Shown: positions 9,059 through 20,300, numbered from the stretch's first letter. The stretch is 64,000 nucleotides of DNA from Pectobacterium wasabiae CFBP 3304 (GCF_001742185.1 NZ_CP015750.1:2356001-2420000); one strand, 5' to 3'. Notes: a model not told the origin generated them from the letters alone. Made by a program: numbers and translations.

Positions 9059-11035
9059 TCAGAACTTGTAGCTAACCCCACCGTACACCGTCCGTCCAGA
9101 CAGGAAGTAGTCGTTGTTGGTCGCGACGTAATCCCGTTTTTCGTTGGTCAGGTTAGTGAGTCCCAATTTCAGATCCACATTTTTAATCGGCGTATAGGTC
9201 GCACCAATATCCACCGTGTTAAAGCCACGTGTCCTATACTTATAGTCTTCTTTATCACGCAAATATTGGTTGCCTGTGTATTGGTAAGATATGTAGGTAG
9301 AAAGGTTATCCAGCGCCTGCCAATTCAACTGCGTGTTAAGCGTATTTTTCGGCGTTTGTTTCAGACGCTTTCTGGTGGTGCGGTCTTCGGCATCAACGAT
9401 AGTCCAGTTGGTGGTCCAGTTTAGATCCTTTGTCAGATCGATCCAGAATGAGGTTTCAATCCCCTGGATACGAGCTTTATCTACGTTGTAATAAGGACGA
9501 TTGACTATTATAGACGTGTTGCCATTCCAAGCCTCAGATTGGATCATGTCCTTGATATCATTATTAAACAGAGTGACACCTCCGCCGAAGCGTTCAGCCT
9601 CATAGGCGGTACCGATTTCATAGCTGATGGAGGTTTCGGCTTTGAGATCAGGGTTACCGACGAGATAGCAGAATCCGCGACATGCTGCTTTCATATAGCC
9701 GGGGGTAAATTGAGCGAGGGTTGGCGCTTTAAATGCCTTATTGACACCGCCTTTGATCACCCAATTGTCAGTCAAGCTATAAGTGGCGTAGGCGCGTGGA
9801 CTGAATTCTGTTCCATAGACTTCATGGTGGTCGACGCGACCACCAAAGGTGAGGGCTAAATCCGCAATCTTGAATTCATCTTGCAGGAAAAGAGCACTCT
9901 GATTGACGTCTATTTTGCCACCTTTCATGTTCATGCTGTGTTCTAAGGATGTTATGCGGTATTCGCCGCCGCCGGTCAGCAGATGATCGCCCAGATAACC
10001 AGAGATCTGCCCGTCAATCGTATGATTATTCTGGGTAATGTCGGCTATGCCTTTATTCAACTGAGAGTTGTCCATTAAATCGATGTTTTCGTAGTAATAA
10101 CGTAGCCGCGTATCAACATTGTCCCAGCTACCGTTATGCGTTAGTCCCAGACCGAGGCGATCAATTTTTTGTGTATTATGAGCCGTGGTTCCTGAGTTAT
10201 TCCAGTCAACGAAGCGGTCATCTTTGGTATACGTTGCATCAAAATCCAAACTCTGCTGTGAATCGATCAACCACGTCAGGTTACCCAGCACGCTATAGTT
10301 ATCACGTTTTTCCAGCGCATCTGAGTTGCGATTCTTAGATTGTTCGGTACGCCAGGCGTCACGTTTACCGCCGTCGACAATCAAACTGCCCTGCAACGTA
10401 TTTTCTATTAATGGTCCACTGACGTAGCCATTCAAACGATTATGGTCGCCACCGGAACCTTCGGTTGGTGCCTGAAAGTTATAGCCGAGTTCACCGGCAA
10501 CTTTCTCACCCGGCTGGCGCAGTATTACGTTTACCACACCGCCCAGCGCATCGGCACCGTACAGCGAAGACATCGGGCCACGAATCACTTCGATACGTTC
10601 AATCGCCGACATAGGAATGGAACTCAGATCGAAATCATTCCCCATATCGGTTGCGAGTGATTCTTGGGAGTTGATTCGACGACCGTTCACCAGCAGCAGC
10701 GTGTAATCAGCCCGCATACCGCGGATCTTAATTTCGTTACGACCATAGGTAGATGACGGATTGATGTTAATGCCCGGCAGCTTTTTTACCGCGTCGGAAA
10801 CGTTATTCACCGACATCTTTTCTAGCTCGGTGCGGGTGATAACAGAGACGCTGGCGGGGGCGCTCAGCGTGGTGTGCTTCGTCTGTGTTGCGGTCACAAC
10901 GATTTTTTCATCTGCCGCGCTTTCTGCCTGTGCGAGTGCAGGCAGTGCCAGTAACCCGGTCACTAGCAGGGCGTGGTACACCTTGCTGTGTGGGAAATGA
11001 TGATGTGAAAAACGACTTTCTGGTTTTAGCTGCAT
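9059..11035 (-). CDS. TonB-dependent catecholate siderophore receptor (CirA/FepA-like)
   Basis: A 658-residue outer-membrane receptor that imports ferric siderophore with TonB energy. An N-terminal signal peptide ends ALAQAES; a TonB box (EKIVVTA) follows, then a plug domain with the IRGM, NGRRINSQ and RIEVIRGPMSSLYGADALGG motifs. The rest is a 22-strand-type barrel ending in GGVSYKF with the usual terminal Phe. The plug resembles E. coli CirA. ATG 11035 (AGGGA upstream) is preferred to the TTG at 11053. It lies between the PPTase gene and the ent genes. The ligand is inferred to be a catecholate from context. Confidence 0.88.
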   Translation of the reverse strand: MQLKPESRFSHHHFPHSKVYHALLVTGLLALPALAQAESAADEKIVVTATQTKHTTLSAPASVSVITRTELEKMSVNNVSDAVKKLPGININPSSTYGRNEIKIRGMRADYTLLLVNGRRINSQESLATDMGNDFDLSSIPMSAIERIEVIRGPMSSLYGADALGGVVNVILRQPGEKVAGELGYNFQAPTEGSGGDHNRLNGYVSGPLIENTLQGSLIVDGGKRDAWRTEQSKNRNSDALEKRDNYSVLGNLTWLIDSQQSLDFDATYTKDDRFVDWNNSGTTAHNTQKIDRLGLGLTHNGSWDNVDTRLRYYYENIDLMDNSQLNKGIADITQNNHTIDGQISGYLGDHLLTGGGEYRITSLEHSMNMKGGKIDVNQSALFLQDEFKIADLALTFGGRVDHHEVYGTEFSPRAYATYSLTDNWVIKGGVNKAFKAPTLAQFTPGYMKAACRGFCYLVGNPDLKAETSISYEIGTAYEAERFGGGVTLFNNDIKDMIQSEAWNGNTSIIVNRPYYNVDKARIQGIETSFWIDLTKDLNWTTNWTIVDAEDRTTRKRLKQTPKNTLNTQLNWQALDNLSTYISYQYTGNQYLRDKEDYKYRTRGFNTVDIGATYTPIKNVDLKLGLTNLTNEKRDYVATNNDYFLSGRTVYGGVSYKF

Positions 11036-11148
11036 GTCAAAGATCCCTGTCAAAGAGTAGAAAAAAACATCCCCGTAAGTAACGCACGGTGTTGCGTGTA
11101 TTGCCGACCCACTCGTTGCGTGAGCCGATCGGTTTATTGCCTTGTATG

Positions 11149-11200
11149 CCCGTCATACTTCAAGTTGCATGTGCGTTGGTTGCACTACTCGGCGCCACTG
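11149..11200. repeat. Dispersed enterobacterial short repeat
   Basis: The segment reading CCCGTCATACTTCAAGTTGC and onward resembles a repeat I recall occurring in many intergenic copies in Pectobacterium and Yersinia. Here it overlaps the 3' end of the truncated MFS gene and supplies its last codons (HMQLEV), so the repeat marks the truncation point. Only one copy is visible in this window. Confidence 0.5.
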
Positions 11201-11599
11201 GCGCGCTGCTATTTTTCGGCCGCGTTTAGCCAACTGTGGAATCAAGCGCATGGGCAACAGCATCGCCGCCAGAATAAGCAGCCGCAAAAGGTGGGTTTGG
11301 CTAGTGGTAAACATGCAGGCAACTGTCAGGCCAAAGCACGACATCAGTAAGGCGAGCAGGGCATGTTTACGGTTAAATTTGTCCAGATAAGGTGCTGCGA
11401 GGAAACTGACGATGGCTGAGGCAAACGTTGATCCGCCGATATTCTTGGCATCCACGGACAGTACACTGATGAAACCGAGGTCTAACAACATCACCAGGCT
11501 ACCGAGGGAAAGCATGTTGATGAGTAACGCCAGATGCACAATGGAACGAGTGTGCTGGCGATACATGCTTTCATCCATGACAGGCTCACATTTAGACAC
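11153..11599 (-). pseudogene. MFS transporter remnant
   Basis: 148 codons, against roughly 400 for a complete major facilitator protein. It resembles the N-terminal four helices of an MFS exporter: DAKNIG followed by TFASAIVSFLAAPYLDKFNRKHAL, broken here only for description. Compared with intact relatives as recalled, residues are missing between KNIG and TFASA and again after the QTHLL segment. The reading frame then runs into a short dispersed repeat. Catechol clusters often include an MFS siderophore exporter, so this is probably the former exporter. It is likely non-functional. Confidence 0.75.
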
Positions 11600-11650
11600 A
11601 GTTAGTAAAATATTGGCGCAGTTTAACGCAGCTTAATTTCATTGACAATG

Positions 11651-11675
11651 AATGATAATTGTTTCCATTATCATT
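11651..11675. promoter_or_regulatory. Fur-box-like palindrome
   Basis: AATGATAAT (11651-11659) and ATTATCATT (11667-11675) form a perfect 9-bp inverted repeat matching the GATAATGATAATCATTATC Fur consensus. It lies between the divergent MFS remnant and entC, as expected for iron repression of the siderophore genes. Confidence 0.75.
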
Positions 11676-11851
11676 TGTGATGTAGGTTTTATAATCAATA
11701 CATTCCTATTGTTAATCATTAACAGTTATGAAAGATGAACAATAAAATTGATTAACATCAATATAACCCCTACTTAGATAGAGGCGATAACCTGTCTATG
11801 GAAGGATTGACCAAACGTGTGACTTCATTGTAACTTAACTGCGCTTAATAT

Positions 11852-11880
11852 AAATGGTAATGATTTTAATAATCATTGGT
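11852..11880. promoter_or_regulatory. Second Fur-box-like palindrome at the entC promoter
   Basis: AATGATT (11859-11865) and AATCATT (11871-11877), embedded in GGTAATGATT...AATCATTGG, lie about 30 bases before the entC ATG. The position suits direct iron-dependent repression of the entCE(B)A operon. Confidence 0.7.
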
Positions 11881-11909
11881 ATTTAACTTGCGAGCTCAGG
11901 AGTTGCCTT

Positions 11910-13106
11910 ATGGATACACTGATTACAGAAACTGAAACATTTAGCGGGCTAACCTATTCGGAACAGACTGCTTTTTTATATGCATCGGAACACCGAAGCC
12001 TTTCTACTTCCGGCTTATTTGAACGTATTTCGTCCCCTGTTTGTGTTCCTGACTCGCATGATGACAGGCTTAGCCCTGCAATCGCGCAGGCGTTTCAGCG
12101 GGCGCGTCAGGCAGGGCAGTCGCTGCCTATTGTGGTGGGGGCGATCCCCTTTGATACCACGCAGCCGTCTTGTCTCTATATCCCTGATAATTATACCGTT
12201 ACGACGAAGTCTGAACTCGTCAGCCGTGCCCGGAAGCACAGGACAGCATCACCCACTGCATTAACGCTAAACAGCGTTCCAGACGAACGGCAGTTCAAGT
12301 CCATTGTTGCACAGGCCGTTGAGCGCTTCCGTCGTGGAGAACTGAGCAAAGCGGTGCTGTCACGTATTCTGGACATTGAGCTGGCGGGGCCCGTTAAGGC
12401 GCAGACGATCCTCAGTAACCTGATGGTACAGAATTCGGGTGGATATCACTTCTCGCTGCCGCTGCCAGATGGGTCCGTATTACTGGGTGCCAGCCCAGAG
12501 TTGCTGTTGCGTAAGCAGGGAAATGTGATTGTCTCTAATCCACTGGCGGGTTCGGCTCGACGGATGAACGATGAACATCTGGACTATCTGAACAGCCAAC
12601 ATTTGTTGAAATCGGGTAAAGACAAGCACGAGCATAAGCTGGTGGTGGACGACATCCGTCAGCGCTTGATGCCGCTGTGCACGTCGTTAACCATTCCATC
12701 GGCCCCCTCGCTGATGAGTACCGCTTCCATGTGGCACTTGTCCACGGCGATCCGCGGTGAACTGGCGAACCCGGATATGACAGCACTTCAGGTCGCTTGT
12801 CAGCTACATCCGACCCCTGCATTGTGTGGTTTCCCCACGCAGGAAGCGCGTCAGTTGATCGCCGAACTGGAACCGCACGATCGTGGCGTATTCAGCGGCA
12901 TTGTCGGCTGGTGTGATGCCAACGGCGATGGCGAATGGGCGGTAGCCATTCGTTGCGGCACCATCAAACACAATAAAGTCCGCCTGTTTGCGGGGGCGGG
13001 TATTGTTGAGGCATCCGTCCCTGAGGATGAATGGGCCGAAACTGCCGCCAAATTAAACACGATGCTGAATGCGTTTGGGCTTAACTCAGGTGTGGATGGA
13101 TTATGA
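11910..13106 (+). CDS. entC: Isochorismate synthase
   Basis: Converts chorismate to isochorismate, the first committed step to 2,3-dihydroxybenzoate (DHB). It is a 398-residue chorismate-binding enzyme. The C-terminal catalytic region shows the family motifs [32 protein letters not shown] and GVFSGIVGW. The start ATG 11910 has CAGGAG upstream. It overlaps entE by four bases (ATGA), showing a tight operon behind the Fur-like palindromes. In Dickeya the equivalent gene is cbsC of the chrysobactin cluster. It appears intact. Confidence 0.92.
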   Translation: MDTLITETETFSGLTYSEQTAFLYASEHRSLSTSGLFERISSPVCVPDSHDDRLSPAIAQAFQRARQAGQSLPIVVGAIPFDTTQPSCLYIPDNYTVTTKSELVSRARKHRTASPTALTLNSVPDERQFKSIVAQAVERFRRGELSKAVLSRILDIELAGPVKAQTILSNLMVQNSGGYHFSLPLPDGSVLLGASPELLLRKQGNVIVSNPLAGSARRMNDEHLDYLNSQHLLKSGKDKHEHKLVVDDIRQRLMPLCTSLTIPSAPSLMSTASMWHLSTAIRGELANPDMTALQVACQLHPTPALCGFPTQEARQLIAELEPHDRGVFSGIVGWCDANGDGEWAVAIRCGTIKHNKVRLFAGAGIVEASVPEDEWAETAAKLNTMLNAFGLNSGVDGL

Positions 13107-14731
13107 GCATTGAATTTACGCCTTGGCCAGAGGAACTGGCACAGCGTTATCGTGACAAGGGGTACTGGGTCGGCTTGCCGCTAACGGATGCCTGGGAGCG
13201 CCATCTGACGACACAGCCGGATGCGGTTGCCGTCGTTTGTGGCGAACGTCAGTGGAGCTATCGAGAGCTGGATCGACAGTCTTCCGCGCTGGCATCGCGC
13301 CTGACGGAAAGCGGGCTACGCTGCGGTGACACTGCGCTGGTACAACTGCCAAACGTCGGCGAATTTTATCTGACCTTTTTTGCGTTGCTGAAAATGGGCG
13401 TCGCGCCGGTTAATGCGCTGTTCAGCCATAACAAGCTGGAACTGCTGTCGTATGCCACGCAGATCGAACCGCGTTTGCTGATCGCATCAGCCGAGCATCC
13501 ACTGTTTGGCAACGGTGAATTTCTGGATCGGCTACAAACGCAGGTTCCTGGCCTGCAAACGGTGGTGATGCTTGGTGACAGCCCGCTGGGACACAGTCTG
13601 TCTGACTGGTTGCAACTACCAGCTTCAACCAGCCAATATCAGCCTTCTGAATCGGGACAGGTCGCCTTCTTCCAGCTTTCCGGCGGCAGTACCGGTACGC
13701 CGAAGCTGATTCCCCGTACCCATGATGATTACTACTACAGCGTGCGCCGCAGCGTGGAAATCTGTGAGCTAACGCCACAAACCCGCTACCTGTGCGCGTT
13801 GCCGGCACCGCATAACTTCCCGCTAAGCTCACCTGGTTCGCTCGGCGTGTTTTATGCCGGTGGACGCGTGGTGCTGGCTCCAGATCCGGGGGCGATGACC
13901 TGCTTCCCGCTGATCGAACGCCATCAGATCGATATTACCTCGCTGGTGCCGCCCGCCGCCGCGCTGTGGATCCAGGCGGCCGAACAGTTTGGTGCGGCGC
14001 TGTGTAGCCTGAAGGTCTTGCAGGTGGGGGGGGCAAAGTTAAGTGAAACCGTCGCCCGACGCATCCCGGCGGTCTTGGGCTGCCAGCTACAGCAGGTGCT
14101 TGGGATGGCGGAAGGGCTGGTGAACTATACCCGACTGGATGACAGCGATGAACATACCTTCACCACGCAAGGCTACCCGATGAGCCCGGACGATGAAGTG
14201 AAGGTGCTAGACATAGAAGGTAATCCGGTGCCGAGAGGCGAAGCGGGGCTGCTGGCGACACGTGGCCCGTATACCTTCCGTGGTTATTACCGCAGCCCGG
14301 AACACAATGCCCGTGCCTTCGACAGTGAAGGTTTCTATCACTCGGGCGATGTGGTGCAGATGACCGAAGAGGGCTATTTGCGCGTGGTCGGGCGGGAGAA
14401 AGATCAGATTAACCGGGGTGGGGAAAAGATCGCTGCCGAAGAGATCGAAAACCTGCTGCTCAAGCATGACGGCATTCTCCATGCTGCGCTGGTATCCATG
14501 CCAGATCCGGTCATGGGTGAAAAGAGCTGCGCTTTTCTGGTGGTCAGCGATCCCTCTCTGAAAGCCATCGCGTTAAGAAAATATCTTCGTAATCAGGGGA
14601 TTGCTGAGTTCAAACTGCCGGATCGCTTCGAGATGATCGACAGCTTACCCGTTACGCCAGTCGGCAAGATTGATAAGAAATTACTCCGTCAGCGCATTCA
14701 GGCGCAACTGAGCATTCAAGACCCAACGTAG
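13103..14731 (+). CDS. entE: 2,3-dihydroxybenzoate-AMP ligase
   Basis: Adenylates DHB and loads it on the aryl carrier domain of EntB-type proteins. It is 542 residues (E. coli EntE 536). Adenylation motifs are clear: [15 protein letters not shown] (P-loop core motif), a YHSGD motif (FYHSGDVV), [20 protein letters not shown] and the PVGKIDKK C-terminal lysine motif. ATG overlaps the entC stop. It appears intact, but its carrier-protein partner EntB is missing, so its product would have no acceptor from this locus. Confidence 0.93.
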   Translation: MSIEFTPWPEELAQRYRDKGYWVGLPLTDAWERHLTTQPDAVAVVCGERQWSYRELDRQSSALASRLTESGLRCGDTALVQLPNVGEFYLTFFALLKMGVAPVNALFSHNKLELLSYATQIEPRLLIASAEHPLFGNGEFLDRLQTQVPGLQTVVMLGDSPLGHSLSDWLQLPASTSQYQPSESGQVAFFQLSGGSTGTPKLIPRTHDDYYYSVRRSVEICELTPQTRYLCALPAPHNFPLSSPGSLGVFYAGGRVVLAPDPGAMTCFPLIERHQIDITSLVPPAAALWIQAAEQFGAALCSLKVLQVGGAKLSETVARRIPAVLGCQLQQVLGMAEGLVNYTRLDDSDEHTFTTQGYPMSPDDEVKVLDIEGNPVPRGEAGLLATRGPYTFRGYYRSPEHNARAFDSEGFYHSGDVVQMTEEGYLRVVGREKDQINRGGEKIAAEEIENLLLKHDGILHAALVSMPDPVMGEKSCAFLVVSDPSLKAIALRKYLRNQGIAEFKLPDRFEMIDSLPVTPVGKIDKKLLRQRIQAQLSIQDPT

Positions 14732-14757
14732 TATTCAAAACCGATAAGGATGTTGTG

Positions 14758-14856
14758 ATGGCAATTCCTTCTATCCGTCAGTATCAAGGTGTTCGATCGC
14801 CGGTCTGCCGTGACAGCCTGTCACCGGATGAAAGCAGCGTGGAAATGGTGTGGTAG
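14758..14856 (+). pseudogene. entB: Isochorismatase remnant (entB N-terminus)
   Basis: A 32-codon frame exactly where entB lies in ent/cbs operons, between entE and entA. Its start MAIPSIRQYQ resembles the EntB/CbsB N-terminus (MAIPKLQAY in E. coli EntB). After about a dozen codons the similarity ends, and the frame closes at TAG 14854-14856, six bases before the entA ATG. About 260 codons are missing, covering both the isochorismatase and the aryl carrier domains. An in-frame or near-frame deletion is inferred. Confidence 0.75.
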
Positions 14857-14861
14857 GGAAA

Positions 14862-15647
14862 ATGATGAATAAGGTACAACCTCTTCAGTTTGATTTCAGC
14901 GGGAAAACCGTCTGGGTAACCGGTGCGGCGAGCGGCATTGGCGAAAGTATTGCCCGCCAGTTTGTCGCGCTGGGCGCGAGCGTGATCGGTTTCGACCGCG
15001 AATTCCGACATCAGGCCTCCCCGGATAAAGATCGCCCATTTTCCTGCGTGACGTTGGATATCAGCGAGCCGGACAGCGTGGCAGCCGTGTGTCGCCAGCA
15101 ACTGGCTGAAACGGGGCTCGACGTTCTGGTCAACGCCGCTGGCATTTTGCGTCTGGGTGACATCGATACGCTGAGCGTGGATGACTGGCACCAGTGTCTT
15201 AACGTCAATGCTTCTGGCACATTTTACCTGCTGAACGCACTGGTGCCGCATTTTAAGCGGCAGCGCCGTGGCGCGATTGTCTGCGTCGGCTCCAATGCCG
15301 CACATGTTCCTCGTATGCAAATGGCGGCGTACTGTGCCTCGAAAGCGGCGCTCACCAGCCTGTCTCACTGTGCCGGGTTGGAACTGGCACCTTACGGCGT
15401 GCGCTGTAATGTGGTGTCACCAGGATCGACGGATACGCCGATGCAACGCGGCATGTGGCACAGCGCCGATGCGGAACAGCGTACTATCGCGGGCTTTCCT
15501 GACCAGTACAAGCTGGGGATCCCGCTGAGTAAGATTGCGCAGCCGGAAGAGATCGGCAATACCGTAGTTTTTCTGGCTTCCGATCTAGCCAGCCACATCA
15601 CTATGCAGGACGTGGTGGTGGATGGTGGGGCAACGCTGACGGCCTGA
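14862..15647 (+). CDS. entA: 2,3-dihydro-2,3-dihydroxybenzoate dehydrogenase
   Basis: An NAD-dependent short-chain dehydrogenase that oxidises 2,3-dihydro-DHB to DHB. Visible motifs are the cofactor-binding TGAASGIG near the N-terminus, NAAG, and catalytic Ser and YCASK. 261 residues from ATG 14862 (or 14865), with TAGGGAAA as the ribosome binding site. It is the last gene of the operon and is followed by a very strong terminator. The gene is intact, but its substrate would need the isochorismatase activity that is lost here. Confidence 0.92.
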   Translation: MMNKVQPLQFDFSGKTVWVTGAASGIGESIARQFVALGASVIGFDREFRHQASPDKDRPFSCVTLDISEPDSVAAVCRQQLAETGLDVLVNAAGILRLGDIDTLSVDDWHQCLNVNASGTFYLLNALVPHFKRQRRGAIVCVGSNAAHVPRMQMAAYCASKAALTSLSHCAGLELAPYGVRCNVVSPGSTDTPMQRGMWHSADAEQRTIAGFPDQYKLGIPLSKIAQPEEIGNTVVFLASDLASHITMQDVVVDGGATLTA

Positions 15648-15654
15648 TTTACGA

Positions 15655-15688
15655 AGAGAGAGGGCAGCGTGGCTGCCCTCTCTCTACT
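15655..15688. terminator. Strong terminator after entA
   Basis: A 14-bp stem (15655-15668 with 15672-15685, AGAGAGAGGGCAGC and its complement) with a GTG loop. It separates the ent operon from the convergent TolC-type gene and probably works in both directions. Confidence 0.8.
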
Positions 15689-15727
15689 GCGTAAAAATGG
15701 CGTTCTCTGACGCGGCAACGATGCCTA

Positions 15728-17236
15728 TCAGAACGATTGTAATGTACTGATTTTACCCTGCTGCCAGTTGATGTCAGATTGACGCAGTGACTGGCTGATA
15801 TCCACAAGGCTATTGGATGGCAATGATTTCGGTAGCAAATCTAGTCCGATCGTCGAGAATATCTGGCCGTAGGTATTGCGTAGCTCTGCATAGGCCAGAT
15901 CCTGACGTAGGCTGGCGTTGAGGGCGTTTAGCTCACCTTGAATCAACTGCAATTCGCCGATGCTGTTGGCCTTATAGCGGTTTCGTAGCTGTTCGACGAT
16001 TTGGGTATCGAGATCGCGCAATTCTGCACTGGTTTTATACTGTCGCTGTGCCTCATTGAAGTTGGCTCGGGCGATGTATAGCTGCGCCATAATCGCCAGC
16101 GACATTGCCTGACGCTGTACTTCCGACACGGATTCGTTAGCCTGCGCCACTTTACGCGCGGCCGGGCCGGATAGCAGGTTAAACAGGTTCCAGGTCGCTT
16201 TCACGCCGACGTCAGCCCAACTGTTGTTAACCAGGAAGGAGTTGCTGTCATAGTGGCCGCCTGCGCTAATTTCCACGCCGGGTAGCATGCGCAGCAGCGC
16301 CTTACGGGTTTCAGCGGCATGAATTCTTACCTGATAATCCTGTTCGCGCAATTCCGGGCGGCTGACCAGCGCGGTCTCTTCCAGCACCCTTACATCGACA
16401 TTCAATTGCGGTACGACTTCATCGCCGCTCTGTGGCAACGCGAGCTTGTAGGCCGTATCCAGCGGCAGATTCATCAAGGTTGCCAACTCCGTCTTGGCTA
16501 GCGACAGCGCACGGCGCTGCTCTTCCAACTGGCGCGTGGCGTCGATCAGCGCGCGCCGGTAGCTTAGTGCTTCAATCGGATCGCCAATCTGCTGCGATGA
16601 CATGCGTTCGCTCGCGTCACGTGCAGCGTTAACACGGGCGATCAGGCTGTCAATCTGCCCCAACAAGCGTTCGGCGGCTACAGCGCGCCAGTAGGCGGAG
16701 CGCACGTCTTGCAGGATGGTATGCACCACCTTGCGTTTACGCTCTTCGGCTATCCAGCGTTGATCCGATTTCTGCTGGGCAGTAACGTAGCTGACGCCAA
16801 AGTCGAGCACGTTCCACACCATGGTCAGATCGGCCACCTCGCGGTCGCGATCTTGTGAGGTGGATGGCTCCAGAGAGGTGCGTCCCGTTTCTACGCTGCG
16901 ACTACTGGAGGCGCTCATATTGTTACGCCCCACGTAGCCCGCCGATGCCGCCAGCTTCGGCAGCATATCGTAACGTGCCAGCTCCACCTGTTGCTGGCTC
17001 AGCGCATATTCCATCACCTTTAAGCGTGATTCGAGGTTGTATTTCAGCGCGCGCGCCATAGCATCATACAGCGTGATTGGTGCCGTGACCGGCTCCTGCT
17101 GGCTGAACATGGCGATTCGGTCCTGCTGGCTGCGCTGCCCGCTTTCGACCTTGCTGATCGGCTGGGTGGTCACGGCACAGCCGCTGGCGGCTAGCACGAT
17201 GGCGCTAAGGCTAAATAGTTTCCGACCCTTTAACAC
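15728..17236 (-). CDS. TolC-family outer-membrane efflux/secretion lipoprotein
   Basis: About 502 residues. The N-terminus is a lipoprotein signal (LSAIVLAASGC, lipobox Cys near residue 20). The body has the two long coiled-coil regions of TolC-type channel proteins, with paired repeats such as ALKYNLESRLKVMEYALSQQ-type helices and RPELREQDYQV. The GTG at 17236 is preferred because GAGGAG lies 7 bases upstream; the frame is open back to ATG 17263. It follows the giant LEPR/DUF4347 gene on the same strand with a 100-base gap, so it probably forms the outer-membrane exit duct for that protein together with the HlyD-type proteins further upstream. Confidence 0.85.
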   Translation of the reverse strand: MLKGRKLFSLSAIVLAASGCAVTTQPISKVESGQRSQQDRIAMFSQQEPVTAPITLYDAMARALKYNLESRLKVMEYALSQQQVELARYDMLPKLAASAGYVGRNNMSASSSRSVETGRTSLEPSTSQDRDREVADLTMVWNVLDFGVSYVTAQQKSDQRWIAEERKRKVVHTILQDVRSAYWRAVAAERLLGQIDSLIARVNAARDASERMSSQQIGDPIEALSYRRALIDATRQLEEQRRALSLAKTELATLMNLPLDTAYKLALPQSGDEVVPQLNVDVRVLEETALVSRPELREQDYQVRIHAAETRKALLRMLPGVEISAGGHYDSNSFLVNNSWADVGVKATWNLFNLLSGPAARKVAQANESVSEVQRQAMSLAIMAQLYIARANFNEAQRQYKTSAELRDLDTQIVEQLRNRYKANSIGELQLIQGELNALNASLRQDLAYAELRNTYGQIFSTIGLDLLPKSLPSNSLVDISQSLRQSDINWQQGKISTLQSF

Positions 17237-17337
17237 GATTCCGCTCCTCGTCATTATCATCATTACTAATGTTATTCTTGTGATGGTTCTGGTTGCTCTT
17301 GCGATCGTCTTGCGTATCGCTGCACTGTCGCGCAGGG

Positions 17338-20300
17338 TTACCCTTGCTGCTGACCACTTTCCTGCAATGCTTGCTCAATGGCTGCCAGGCGTTGCAGTTC
17401 CGAATCACCTATCTGTTGTAATTGCTGATGCAGCGAGGGCGTAAATGCCATGGAACGCCCAGTGCCGTCATCGGCGCTATTCATTGCGCTACTCGCCCCA
17501 TCGAATGGAACGTCCTTCCAACTGCCGCCGGAAAAAACCTCCATTGGCGTCAGCGAAGGCAGATAGATCCCCGAGAATGCGCTAGCCAGCGATGAGGTGC
17601 CGCCTAGCGCGGGATCTTTGCTGAAGCTGGGGAAGGAGCCTAGGGTGCTGTCAAAATTAACGCCAATACCGCTGGCTACGCCAGGTCCGAAAGTGCCCGC
17701 CACCTGGCTGACTGGGAGGGAGCCTCCCTCGGTGTTCTGGCGTCCGGTAGCGAAAATGGCAGACATCACTGACCTTGGTGCGCCGTCGTTACCCACGGTG
17801 AAACTGCCGAGCGACGGATTGGCAATCAGGTTATCCACCGTCGATGGTGCTGTCGTGACATCCTGCGTAGACAGTTGGCGCGTATCGCTGGATGACGCTG
17901 TTCTGCCGATACCGTCATTGGCTTTGAACTGCGGATCTCCGCCTACAAGGCTGCGTGTTACCGTCAGGCCAAAGCTGGTGCTGATGGACGTACTGCTGCC
18001 ATCGGTGGCCGTTACCCGGATCACCAACGTACCGATATCACCATTGCCCGGCGTGCCGGAGAAGGTGCCGATAGTGGGATCGAAGCGCAGCCAGCTCGGC
18101 AGCGGTGACCCGTTGGCGAGGGTAGCGCTTAGCGTCAGGGCGTCGCCATCCGGATCGCTAAAGGTGCCGTTCGGAATGGTGAAGTTGAGGCTACCATCCT
18201 GCGCTACGCTTTGCGGCGGGATCGGGGTGGACACCACTGGCGTATCGTTAACATTGGTCACCGTCAGGCCAAAGCTGGTGCTAATTGAGGTGTTGCTGTC
18301 GTCGGTGGCCGTTACCCGGATCACCAACGTACCCACATCGCCATTGCCCGGCGTGCCGGAGAAGGTGCCGATGGTGGGATCGAAGCGCAGCCAGCTCGGC
18401 AGCGGTGACCCGTCTGCCCGTGTGGCACTAAGTGTCAGGGTATCGCCATCCGGGTCAGTAAACGTGCCTGCGGGTACGGTAAAGTTAAAGCCACCATCCT
18501 GTGCCACGCTTTGCGGTGGAATAGGGGTGGATACTACCGGGGCATCGTTGACGTTAGTGACCGTCAAGCCAAAGCTGGTGCTAATTGAGGTGTTGCTGCC
18601 GTCGGTGGCCGTTACCCGGATCACCAACGTACCCACATCGCCATTGCCCGGCGTGCCGGAGAAGGTACCGATAGTGGGATCGAAGTGCAGCCAGCTCGGC
18701 AGCGGTGAACCGTCTGCCCGTGTAGCACTGAGCGTCAGAGTATCGCCATCCGGGTCAGTAAATGTGCCTGCGGGTACGGTAAAGTTAAAGCCACCATCCT
18801 GTGCCACGCTTTGCGGTGGGATTGGGGTGGACACCACTGGCGCATCGTTAACATTGGTTACCGTCAGGCCAAAGCTGGTACTGACGGATGTGCTGCTGCC
18901 GTCCGTGGCCGTTACCCTGATCACCAGCATCCCGACATCGCCATTGCCCGGCGTGCCGGAGAAGGTGCCGATGGTGGGATCGAAGTGCAGCCAGCTCGGC
19001 AGCGGTGACCCGTCTGCCCGTGTGGCACTGAGCGTCAGGGTATCCCCATCCGGATCGCTAAAGGTGCCTGTCGGTACGGTAAAGTTAAAGCCACCACCCT
19101 GCGCCACGTTTTGCGCGGGAATGGTGGCTGAGACCACCGGTGCATCGTTGATGTTGGTGACCGTCAGGCTAAAGGTGGTGCTGACTGAGGCATCACCGTC
19201 GTTGGCGGTGATCTTTATCGTCAGATTGCCGACATCGGCGTTGCCCGGTGTACCAGAGAAGGTGCCGGTGGTCGTGTTAAAGGTCAACCAACTTGGCAGC
19301 GGCGAACCGTCTGCCCGTGTAGCGCTCAGGGTTAGCGTATCGCCATCGGGATCGCTAAAGGTGCCTGCTGGGACGGTGAAGTTCAGGCTGCCACCTTGTG
19401 CCACGCTCTGCGGCGGAATGGTGCCGGAGACCACGGGGGCATCGTTAACGTTAGTGACGGTCAGGCTGAAAGTGGTGCTGACCGAGGCATCACCGTCGTT
19501 GGCGGTGATCTTGATCGTCAGATCGCCGACATCGGTGTTGCCCGGCGTGCCTGAGAAGGTGCGGGTGGCGGGATTAAAGCTCAGCCAGCTAGGCAGCGGT
19601 GAGCCATTCGCCAGCGTGGCGCTCAATGTCAGGGTATCGCCATCGGGGTCAGTAAAGGTGCCAGCAGGCACAGTGAAACTCAGGCTACCATCCTGCGCCA
19701 CGCTTTGCGCCGGTATCGGTGTCGCGACCACTGGCGCATGATTGACATCAGTCACGGTCAGATTGAAGGTGGTGCTCACTGAGGCATCGCCATCGTTAGC
19801 AGTGACCTTGATGCTTAAGATGCCGATATCGCTGCCGCTTGGCGTCCCCGTAAAGGTGCCGGTGGCGGGATTAAAGCTCAGCCAGCTCGGCAGTGGTGAG
19901 CCGTCGGCGAGGGTGGCACTGAGCGTCAGGGTGTCGCCATCCGGATCGCTAAAGGTGCCCGCAGGCATGGTAAAGTTGAACCCACCATCCTGTGCCACGG
20001 TTTGTGGCGGGATCGGGGTGCCTACCTCCGGCGCATCATTAACGTTGGTAACGGTTAGGCTAAAGGTAGTACTGACTGACGCATTACCATCGTTAGCGGT
20101 CACCTTGATGCTCAGGCTGCCGACATCACCATTGGCCGGGATACCGGAGAAGGTGCGGGTAGCGGCATTAAAGGTCAGCCAACTGGGCAATGCGGTGCCA
20201 TTCGCCAGGGTAGCGGTAAATGTCAGGGTATCACCATCGGGATCGGTAAAGGTTCCAGCGGGAACGGTGTAACTCAGCGCGCTATCCTGTGCCACGCTTT

